Positions 48,103 through 57,899 of a DNA stretch of 64,000 bases are shown here, one piece after another (the first letter of the stretch is position 1; each line of letters starts with the position of its first letter). The translations under genes and the position numbers were made by a program. This stretch comes from Bryum argenteum. Lineage: Eukaryota > Streptophyta > Bryopsida > Bryales > Bryaceae. The stretch covers positions 6,931,409 to 6,995,408 of the forward strand of contig CM073328.1 in NCBI GenBank assembly GCA_037043015.1. The letters are read 5' to 3'. The notes under the pieces are model-generated. The model did no database searches. It had not been told where the DNA came from and was given only the letters and a program-made list of their open reading frames with translations.

Positions 48103-48321
48103 AACCCCAATTCCGTTATCTTACATTTGTGCTCATATAAAATGGTTTATTCTGTAATATCACAAATTTTTTTGTAATATCACTTCTTTATATACATTGT
48201 CACTCATTTTCCCTAATATTACCTTAAAATTCTGTTATATCACATGGTTTTTGAACTACAGTTCAAAAAGTTGAGGTGTGCCATTTTACCGGAATAATGC
48301 CATTTTAAGGGAATTGGGGTT
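48103..48321. repeat. AACCCCAATT-type MITE, copy 3 (internal deletion)
   Basis: Same family as 31891-32147 but 219 bp, having lost about 40 bp just inside the left terminus. The right terminus ATTTTAAGGGAATTGGGGTT is kept. Confidence 0.7.
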
Positions 48322-48547
48322 ATTACTTCTTATCTGCTTGCTTGATTGTGATGAGTCAAAGTCATCATCCTCAAGTGTCAATTAGCCTCTCATGAAGTTT
48401 TGTAGATCGGTTTTATAATCAGGGTGCACGGTTTAAGGTTTCAGAGCACTTGCCATTTGCTTGATCGTGATGAATCTGAGTCCTCATTGTCAATCACTGC
48501 TTCATGGATTAAATGCATAAATAGGCTGAATGGTTTAAAGAACGAGT

Positions 48548-48667
48548 CAAGGATGGTTACCTCGACGGGCGCAGTTGCGGGATGACGCTGGAACCTTGTT
48601 GCACAAGGAGAACCTCCTCCGTATGCCACCTGCATTTCTATGACGCTACTCTGTAAACTTGAGGCTC
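48548..48667 (+). ncRNA. C/D snoRNA-like unit, family 2, decayed
   Basis: AAGGATGGTTACCTC at the start and CTGTAAACTTGAGGC at the end correspond to the C and D ends of family 2 (15610-15731), and the ACCTTGTTGCACAAGG hairpin is kept. The D box is changed to TTGA and the GGCC stem is lost. Confidence 0.35.
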
Positions 48668-48840
48668 CAACTCATCAGATTTCGATGGTGTCAGCTAAGG
48701 ACACATGCTGTATGGGGCTGGATGATTCATTATGGGTTTCTTTCTGAAGTTATCTGATGACCGTAATGAATACACTAATTGACAGCCTCCGTTTTAAGGT
48801 TTTTAGTGCGTAAGTGATCCTGAGAGTAATATCCTCTGCA

Positions 48841-49022
48841 GGGTATTGCTCTAGCAATGTGTACCCGTGGACAGATTCTGTGGTTGCAAAGTCTGATGCT
48901 TAAGTCAAAGAGGGACTCCGTTCAGGCTATAATCGGTGTGAGGAGCGAGGTGGCATATTCCATTGCCCGCGAGATTGAGCACGGTCGTTGGAATTATTCT
49001 TAGGGACAGCTATGTAAGCCAC
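48841..49022 (+). ncRNA. H/ACA-like unit, block C copy 1
   Basis: Plus-strand relative of the cluster A H/ACA-like block (GGTATTGCTCTAGCAATGTG at the start, GTAAGCCACAGAC at the end). The ACA is in the expected place after the last hairpin, but the hairpin arms have drifted. Confidence 0.3.
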
Positions 49023-49033
49023 AGACTTAGATT

Positions 49034-49199
49034 GCTGAGGAGACGATTTACCTTCAAACTCACTTGTCTGACAGGATTATGGTGATACACAATGATGTTT
49101 CCCATCCTTGACGAGTATGGAAATTAGAGGATGATGATGAGTAATCCCAAAACCTCTTGACCGAATGGTCGTGTGGAAACAACATCACAGTTCTGACCC
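49034..49199 (+). ncRNA. two C/D snoRNA-like units (families 3 and 1), block C
   Basis: A family 3 relative (49034-49112; GCTGAGGA with TCCTTGAC, D box lost) is followed by a family 1 variant (49130-49199; ATGATGATGAG, CTTGACCG, final CTGACCCG). The second keeps C and D boxes, but its terminal stem does not pair well. Confidence 0.35.
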
Positions 49200-49550
49200 G
49201 TGCATCTCCGCTGCATTTTGTATTTGGTATTGTGTGTCACGAATTCGTTACAGCTACCTTGGGAGAGTCGTTTATCTTAGCATTCAATCTTCAGGATGTT
49301 TCTTGGTGGCATTTAGACTCAAGGTATTGATTAGACACATTGGTGACCATTAAATTGAGGCCTCATTACACCAGTGCTTTCTAAATTACATCATGAGTGC
49401 ATTAGTCTAAAGTATGATACGCAACAGGCAGAATGATGATCAAATACTCTGAAAATATGTGCTGAACATAAGACTCTTTATACCAACAGCCTTCGCTTTG
49501 ACTTTGAGGTTGAGTATGTTAGCGTTGACCAGAAATGTATCACTGGCGGG

Positions 49551-49747
49551 GTCTTGCTCTAGCAATGTGGAGTGACCAATTCTCTGATTGTAAAGTCCGA
49601 TGCTAACATCAAAAACAGACTCCGTTCACGCTACAATCGCTGTAAACAGGGATCGCTGTAAACAGGGAGGTGACATATTCCAGTGCCCTGGAGAACGAGC
49701 AACATCGTTGCAATTACTCTTTGGGGATAGACCATGCTAACCATTTC
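49551..49747 (+). ncRNA. H/ACA-like unit, block C copy 2
   Basis: A second plus-strand relative (TCTTGCTCTAGCAATGTGGA to ATAGACCATGCTAACC), with a small internal duplication of GGATCGCTGTAAACAG. No ACA at the end. Probably decayed. Confidence 0.28.
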
Positions 49748-49765
49748 TAGAGTGCCACTTGGGAT

Positions 49766-49941
49766 GCTGAGCAGATGATCAAGTTTACCATTTCTTTCTG
49801 ACATGTATGTGGAGATAAAATACTCTTTCTGATCCTTGACGAGTATATTGGGAGCAAAGCAGGAAAACGATGATGAGAACTTATGCCAAAACACTTATCC
49901 CATTCGGATAACCGTGTGAATACAACATCACGATTTCCTGC
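49766..49941 (+). ncRNA. two C/D snoRNA-like units (families 3 and 1), block C
   Basis: A family 3 unit (49766-49840; GATGATCA, two CTGA boxes, TCCTTGAC) is followed by the family 1 unit with lost D box (49859-49941; perfect GCAGGAAA/TTTCCTGC stem). Both are collinear with 21880-22052 in block B. Confidence 0.38.
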
Positions 49942-51900
49942 CTCTACTCTCATTTTCACTTAATTCGGGTCGTCTGCTTCTCGAATTTGTTGGAGTTTTG
50001 GGTGGCTCCATTGGTCTCTCCAATCTTGTGATGGTTCACATTTTCAGCCTGTTGCAAATTCCCACATTTCTGAATGACCATATTAGCACATATCACTGAC
50101 ATTGGCATCAGAATGTCTGCACAAACGAAACCACATTTAGAAACAGCCCACACATATGAACGATTGACAGGCATCGCTTTTGAAGAGAGAAAAGTGGCGC
50201 CATTTTGCAACAGTGACATACCTTCAGATGGCCTCTTTCATGTGCAAAGGTGAAATGGTGTGTGCAATTGCTCACTCGCTTGGGGCAGCATTCGGACCTC
50301 CTAGTAGGTAGAGAGCTTGAACTTGAACGCACGCATGTGCAGGCTCAGCTTTTCAATCCACCTTTTCTTACCGTTGGGACGGTTGCGAAGAAAGTGACGA
50401 GGTAGCTCATGAATATGCCTTCGGGCTTACCTCGCGAAGGTATTCAAGCTGTTGGCGGGGTTTTGTCGGACATAATATCGGCCCCAGACAAATTAGAGGA
50501 GTACAACTGAAGAAGCTACGCTTGTGGAGACCGCATTTACATGTCAATAAGTATGGACACTCCCTGCAAAGACTTCATCGAATACTTTGAGAGGAACAAA
50601 CCGCAATCTAGTTCTTTACTAGCGAGAGTATCTGGAGGGCTTGCAAAATCCCACCAAATGATGCCTTGTGCGGTTCTGCACACAAATTCTAGACATGTCT
50701 ATGGAAAGTGGACATCATTTTCTTCAGTAGTCATCAGAACGATCAGTGGTATGAACACCCGCTGGGCAGACTAATGATCAGTTTCAATCTTTCCATGGGC
50801 CTGATGGATTTGTGCTTTGTCGTGATCATACTCTTTTATTAACAAGTGCACTATTCTTCTCAAGATAGAGCTCGAAGAGCTCGCACCTCATCTGGAACCT
50901 CTTCACAAGACCAATTCCATGAAGTGGGTTACATTGGGTTTTTAGTCAAGAGCAACGATCAACACTTAGGGCGCCACGGGTTTAAGAATTCCGCTTTCGA
51001 TTTAACCCTATCAAATCATGCTGCTCATTGAAACTGTAGTATTGTCTTACTATTACTCATGTTTATGTTTTGTCATTGCAGAGCAGTTGAAGATTGAAGT
51101 GGCATCCACATATGACTCATGGTGGGAGTTAACTGAGGTGGCACCATTGTTGGATAATTAGTGGATAATTGGGTGAACGAAATTGGTGAAGTGGATTGGA
51201 TTTGTCAGCCTCAGATGTGCATTGTGTATCAATACTCACATTTCAGTTCCATGTAAGGAAACTGCTCAATAGTAGCTCAAATGTCTGCAAAAGAAATCTG
51301 TAGTTTAAATCCTAACCTTCGTTGAAGTCTAAATTGGGTTTGAAGTCTAAAATGGGTTTATGCAAATTCGGGAAGCTCTGATCTAAAGGTGAGAAGTGAG
51401 TTATTTTCCTCAGAGTTTTGCGTGTTGTTCCTCATATTGCAAAATGCATGTGACCAGTAAAATTTGCACGATTAAAGTTCAATTTTTGAGTCTTCAAAGA
51501 CAACCCTGGGTTGCGCCAAAGAATGGGTAGCTTAAAAAAGTATATTTTTTGAAATTTTTCTATTGGAATATGCTCATTTCTAAATTCCAAAGTATCTCAT
51601 GTCAGAATGTTTACCAACTTTATAAGTGTAACCTCTGAAATCTCGAAAACAATCTTCACAATGCCCAAAAAAACTCGGAGACAATCCTTGGATATTAGGA
51701 TCTCTCGAATGGTAAACATCCAACAATGAATTTATGGAGCAGTAACTAAAAATAGTCTTAGATACAAGATCTTATGGTTGAAAGTTTTGAAAATAGAAAC
51801 AAAATTGGTTCACACCCCCAAGGCTATATAGAAGTAGATAATCGCAATTTAAAGGTTTCAAGCCCCCAAACAACACCAAGGAAGTTTGGGGGTTATAATG

Positions 51901-53028
51901 TACAGTACCCACCAACAAGTTTACGTTCAGAGCAAGAAGAGATAACATCCCTTCAACTTTCAAATGATCACCATGTTTGCGAAATCTATCCAAATTGCAA
52001 ATTATGAAGTATGAAAAAAAGGTAGTGCATTTTTCTTTACCAATACATGAAAAACTTCCAAAAATGTATAAATGTATTTTATAACTTTGGTATCTTTTAA
52101 CTTACTTTTCAGTATCTACCTTCGACTATTATAAAGACGGGGAAACCACGGGTGTGAGCGTTGAGCGGTGAGCGGTAAAGTTTGAGCGGTAAGAAAAAAA
52201 AAATGTAAAAGTTAATGGCCCTATTACCATGGAATGGGTTGTGCTGAAATTGTGAAATGGTTATTTTTAGGCGTAAACGTACCCAATACCGTGGATATAG
52301 GTCCTTTATCCATATATTTTCATGGTATTGAGGTTATATAATATTTCATAAATTATCCACATTTGCAAGTTTTAATAAGAGTTAATTAAATTAGGGCTGA
52401 AATCATCACGTGTAACCCATACAAATCAAATCATATACTGGCCCTGTTTATTCATAAATACAAAGCTTTAATCAAAGTTTGAGAGGGCCCATTAGGACAA
52501 CCATAAAATCACTTTAATGATTTTAAAATTTGGATAATAATTAGGGCTGACGTCATCAATTACCTATAAAACTTGTCAGAATTATATGTAAATGAATCCG
52601 GATATATAATCTGAAGTTCATAACTAGAAGTCGTCTTTCCGTCCCTCTTTGTAAGGTGTACGCAAAGACATTCACGTGGCATTGTAGCGGTCCGAGTTCG
52701 ATTCTTCTTGGGCTCGTTTGAGCGTTGCAATGCGTTGTAAAGCAGCTATCCTGAGCTATACAAATACAGAACTAGAGTCTCTACCAACATTGGCTAGATT
52801 CAATCACTCCAATTGAAAATAAAGAAACGTTTTGAAAATTTTTGTTTGCATTGAGTTCAAAACTTAAACATTTAAATATTAATTAAGAATGCATTAAACG
52901 TTCATGATTAATAGGTAAACGTCATATATAGATATAAAAACGTATAATAAAACCACAATTATGACCAATGCCATAGGGCAACTATATGACCCTACGTAGT
53001 CCAAACCAAACCAAGAAAATAAAAACAC
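51901..53028. other. 3' flank of the ParB/methyltransferase-like gene
   Basis: No gene recognised. Short GAGCGGT repeats occur at 52160-52190. A tRNA B-box-like GAGTTCGATTC at about 52696 lacks a convincing partner. Confidence 0.35.
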
Positions 53029-56000
53029 CTACGATGCTGATGGTGAACGACCATTAAAGTGTTGGTCACACTGATCAGCCTCATCGTCTATAAACGCAAG
53101 CACTCTCGAGCTAAAGCGTCGACGTCTACTAGTTTCGGATAAGACGGGAGAAGGGGCAGCGACAAATTCCTGAGCTATCCGCTCCGCATAAGATGGTAGG
53201 GTGAAGGTTTGCGGAGGACTGCTGTAGAGACTTCCGTCGCCAATCAAGCGTCGATTGGAACCTGCGATCCTAAAAGTACAGAAAAAGTCAATACCAATAA
53301 ATTATTAGCAAGTGGAGGTCACAGTAGAAGGGGGGGAAAGTAAGAGATGAGTACACACAAAATGTTGGGCGTTGCTTTTTCTGAAGCGGTTCAGAAGTGT
53401 CACTGTCGTAGTCATAAACTGGAACCGAATCGCCGCTTTCTTCCTCAAAAGCGGTACCATCCACGTATGCTGATAAAAGACCGTCAAATATATCTTCATC
53501 AGCTTCAACAGCAATGAGATGACGGTTCGATCGCGCGCAGGCAATCACGGAAGCACCTACATACCAGCAACCAACATCAGAACTACAATAATGAATAAGT
53601 TGAATGAGAGTTGGTATTAGCAACAACAAACCTGTACTAGGGCTCCAGTCAAAGACGATTCCCCGCTCGTCTGTGAGAGAATCAATAAAACATTGGATGA
53701 AGGAGGGGTCCTTCTCTCGTGAGCCACGCCAAGGAGTACCATCTTCCCTCTTACGAATGGAGTCATTGCTCGCAAAATTGAAAACATGGTCCTCCTCGTC
53801 GGGAAGAATCGGCACACCTGCGTACTCTTTCGCAACTTGTCGTATGGAGAATCTGGTTGCAAAAGACTTCCGAACAAAGACCTTTATGTGGAAGTTGTGA
53901 GTCTGCAAAATTCAATACATGAGAGTGATTTAAACAAGCGTTGTAAATAATCATGAATGATGACTTGAATGCCGAATGAAGAGCATACCGTTTTCACGTG
54001 GGGGTTCGTGGAGGCCATTGGCATGGGATTATATCCCCACCAATCTCGAACCATTCGGAATTCGAAAGCCTTTGACTCGGCATCTAGAGCTTTCTCAACT
54101 CGACGATCTTTGGGATGCATAACAAGTATCGCACCCTCGTCTGTCAAGTTGTAGAAAGCAAAAAAGAATACACTCTCGAAGTAGCTTTTCTCTCGCTTGT
54201 TCCATGAAGGGATTTCGACCGGCGAAACGTCAGGCACGGGTAAGTTCTCAGGAACGTCTGCGTAGATGAGATCAATGCCGGAATGCGGGTGTTTCGTGCC
54301 CATCTCCTTACACGGGTACTTCCTATCCTTGCCAATCTTTACAAATCACAAACACATATACATTTTGTAAATAATATGTTTCAAACAGAATTTAAGAAAT
54401 TAAAGAATGTAATAAGAGATTTAAGACATAATACCTTTCTGATGTGGTTAATGATGTCTATGACTTGCGCGTCCCAATCTTTTGTTTCATGAGCTGCCTT
54501 TTGAACAGAAGCTCTGATATCCCCTTTTTCCAAGTACATTGGAAGAGAAATAGTAATCTCAGAGGACAAAAACTCTCTAACATGCTTCGGTTCAAGAAAT
54601 GGGAGTGAAGCGAACTTCTTTCCGGAGCTGTGGTCGACAGTAAAAGATTGAGGAGGAGAGCCCGCATTCGTAAGAGCGCCTGCAGAAATCTGAGTCAATG
54701 GTCGACCGCGTCTACCCGCATTGTTGGTCGCTCCATCTGAAGCCTGAGTCAAATCAGCTTCTTCTGGACCTCGAACGTCATGATGGAGCGGACCAATTTC
54801 ATCGGGTTCTTGATCAAGATCAACGACAGGCTCCGCAGCGGCGTTGCGTCGCTTTCTGTTTGCTCTGGTTCTAGGTAGTGCAACCGGTGAAGGAGGTTCG
54901 GAAGGTGAGATAGGTGCGCTTGGTAAAATGGAGACGTCTTCGTCGTCATCGTCATCGATCTCCATAACTGCATTGCCGGGTGCGTTTGAAGTGAGGTTCC
55001 GAAGCAGATGTCTCTCTTTTTTGTGCACAAAGTTATCGTTGCACTCTAGGAACCAACCACCGGTCAACAACTGTGAGTTGGAAAACCGTCTCTGTTGGGC
55101 TTCAGAGAAGATGCTGGATGGATCATTTGAGACGGCTACGTCCTCGAGCTCAGCTGGAATGGACCAGGAGGCCAAGGCTCCTTTGCGAACAAGCTCCTGT
55201 TTCAAGTACCTACAATGAAGAAAACATAGTACAATGACAAATTTCAGTATATCATACTGATATTGGTAATCTGCAAAATCAGTAGGAAATTGAATAGCTA
55301 GTTGAATACATACCGGAATAAGAGCCGTTTCGTAGTAAGTTTGCCACCACTAAACTTCTCAATATCGGATCCTTTGATGAACCTGGGGCTGGCATTCTGA
55401 GCGAGGTAGTTCTCGAATGCCTTTTCCCATAAAAGCAATCTCCATTTCTCAACATACGCGGATGGCTTTAGTACCGCATCCGTCCACTGAATGGAAGTTT
55501 TGCTATCCTCCAGAAGTTGTTGTATTCCACTTTCGAGGAATTGTTGTAACTGCAATGTAGTAGAACCCGTTAGGAAATGTAGGTATTGAATGACGGGAGT
55601 ACATTAATGATAAAGTTCAGTACAATATACCTGAGTCCAAAGCGAAGCGCGATGCAGAAAGGCAAGCAATGTTTTATCCTTCATAGGGCGGTCTATTGGG
55701 AAGTGGACAGATCGACGTACATCATCTGGCGCATTCCACCATTGGAGCCACTTTCCTTTAAAATCGAAGTGGACATTGGTGGTGGCTACCATGTGCAACC
55801 GTTCAATAGTCATGTCGGGCTTCAGGTTGTGGCTGTAGTGAGAATAGATCTGCACATAGAACAAATTGAATTGATTAATTTCGGTATTAATCAATAAGAG
55901 TATTAAGTCTCCTTAGAAAATAAGTAGACATAATTATTTACCTCTTTTGGGAATACTTTCCCAAGTTGGTTGTTGGCCACAGCAACCATCTTGTTGAACT

Positions 56001-57331
56001 GTTTGTCACGAATCGATTTGATTTCGGCTTTGATGGCGTGATCCATGGCACTCCAAACTCCTGGCCCTGTTTGCTTTTCTTTAGGGGTAGAGGCATAGTA
56101 AGTAGCCTCGGCAAGATCCGATGCTTTCGCTAACCTCCTCTACATGGCACACAAGTAGTAGTAAGAATTTGCAATGTATAGAGTACAAGATAAAAGTGTT
56201 TAGTACGTATTTAGAAGTCTTACCGCGTACAAGAACTTGACGAAGATGTCCACTGTGACAGGATACCATGTTTCTTTCTTTGCTTTAGCGTTTTTGCAAA
56301 TTTGATAATCCTCCGGCGTAATGAGATCCTTGAAATCTTCAAGTTTCAACTTACGGAACTTTCGCATGCGTTGCAGCTTCGCACATAAACTGTCTTCAAC
56401 GTGGTCATGTTCGGTTGACCTATACATTGGAAAGGTAGACCTATATATGAGAATACGTCGAGATTATAAAAAATTGAAAGAAAAATAATTTAAAAAATGT
56501 TTGAAGTACTTACCAATTTATGTCGTTCATGGCGTCTAGGAGAAGATTGCTTTGACCGCGAGCATCCAGTACGATGCAATCAACTGAGATGTACCATGAT
56601 GGATCCTTCTGGTGGTACCGCTCTATATGACGCATCCATGCAGTCAAACGGTGATTTCCTTCGTATACGTAGAAGTATTGACCACTCAGATGATGAAGAT
56701 CAGGATCCGACATCAAAGTCTTCTCGAACTCTTCATTTGCATCTCTCCATAGAGGATTCTCCTACACACTGTCTCCTGCATCAACCTTTTTCTCTCTTCC
56801 TTTTCTGTCGAATGGCGATACATACATGACCCGATCTCCTTCTCGATAACCTTTGTTGAACTCGTTCTCTAGTTTCCGAACGTCTTGTTCGGAGATAGGC
56901 CGAACCTTGGGGTAACACACCAAACGGCACAATGGAATTAGCATACGAGACTTCTTCACAGGTTTGAAACGAAACATGTTTATGATTGCTATAGAATCAC
57001 TTTTGTGAATCATTCGCATCTCATTGGCACTCCAATCAGGATCTTTGTTTTGGAGATGGGGCGGCATGTGCACGATGCCGACGTTGACACTCCCTGGCAA
57101 AGAAGACTCTTCGTCATCCGAATGGGACTCCTTTCCATCGTGATCTTGCAAACCCTCTGGAGAAGGTTCGGTTTGGATAGGAGAATCACGTGGAACTGGA
57201 GAAGACATGTGTTCCACAATTTCTTGTGATACATGTGTGCTATCATCTTCTTCAGGGAGTGGACGTGACTGAAAGTTTTGAATGGATATGTCCTCTTCCT
57301 CTTGAAGAATTTGAAGCTCGGATATTCTCAT
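53029..57331 (-). CDS. ParB-like plus amino-methyltransferase-like protein, ten exons
   Basis: Exons 56514-57331, 56224-56419, 55942-56139, 55631-55849, 55314-55549, 54435-55209, 53989-54336, 53632-53902, 53355-53556 and 53029-53269 join at GT-AG sites; the sum is exactly 1168 codons with the stop. Residues about 150-270 look like a ParB/sulfiredoxin fold (IPLCRL, PKVRPISEQDVRKLENEF, then YEGNHRLTAW with EGNHR at 223-227). A middle region (about 560-790) is acidic and Pro-rich with a basic patch (RANRKRRN), perhaps nuclear. The C-terminal part has GIDLIYADVPE (834-844) in place of DPPY and, later, VFDWSPSTG with HLIAVEAD (1013-1040), the motif IV then I order of beta-class N4/N6 amino-methyltransferases. 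The catalytic tetrad is altered, so activity is doubtful. One in-frame TAG lies in exon 1 before EGNHR; it is either a nonsense change or inside an unusual 60-base intron. A second copy starts at 63910. Confidence 0.65.
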
Positions 57332-57471
57332 CTGACAAATCAATAAACAAAATACAACAGGGCACTAAAAACATAAGAATGAATCAAAAAAGTAATAAAT
57401 TATTAATCCAAATAGAAAGATGTTCACAATGTAGAGAAATGTTATCAGTATCAAGTAATGATGGCAGAAAA

Positions 57472-57795
57472 CTATTTGGAATTCATCTTGGCTGCAAGTC
57501 GCGGAGAACGTCTAGGTGCAAGTCTAGCTAATGCTTTCTCTTCGATACGTCTAGCTTTGGCATCATTCTTTTTAATTTGCATGTTAACAGCTCGTGCAAA
57601 CCGATCAAAGTCATCACGTGAAGTGTGACTGACAGGTGTGGCGAGAGGCGGAGTTTCGGGAACCGAGGACAATGGTATTACTAAACGACGGGACTCTACT
57701 ACAGCCATCACATGATCTTTCAAAGCCGAAAAATCAGTGTCGGCATCAGATTCCTCCTCCTTTGGAATTGCCTTAACCTTACATGGGTGCTGCAT
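57472..57795 (-). CDS. small basic protein or leading exon of the ParB/methyltransferase-like gene
   Basis: An ATG-started frame of 107 residues lies 140 bases upstream of the ParB-like exon in the same orientation. It has an acidic start (KEEESDADTDF), a helix-like middle and a basic tail (RRIEEKALARLAPRRSPRLA) like a nuclear-localisation or DNA-contact segment. A good acceptor (GAATGCAG) overlaps its start, so it may be an internal exon, but I found no donor that avoids its own stop. No family recognised. Confidence 0.4.
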   Translation of the reverse strand: MQHPCKVKAIPKEEESDADTDFSALKDHVMAVVESRRLVIPLSSVPETPPLATPVSHTSRDDFDRFARAVNMQIKKNDAKARRIEEKALARLAPRRSPRLAAKMNSK

Positions 57796-57899
57796 TCACA
57801 CACACAACATCCAACACAAGTATTAATCACAATCCACATACATTGAACATAGCTAAACAAACATTACAAAGTATGAACATGAGGAAAGGTCTCATTGTA

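Larger units (their letters stand above)
48841..51900 (+). repeat. duplicated block C (collinear with 21180-24622)
   Basis: This copy of block B contains the same run of snoRNA-like units, the unknown open-frame region (50100-50775), a stretch around CATATGACTCATGGTGGGAG (51106) and a right-end piece of the TTAACCCC MITE ending near 51895. Frames in the unknown region are interrupted relative to block B. Confidence 0.7.

Noticed and set aside
52640-52720. Possible tRNA-derived SINE with B-box-like GAGTTCGATTC
   Set aside because: No convincing A box at the right distance and no repeat boundary visible.
53604-53900. Plus-strand frame of 98 codons across 53.6-53.9 kb
   Set aside because: It is the antisense shadow of methyltransferase-like exon 8, whose splice sites and motif I are on the minus strand.
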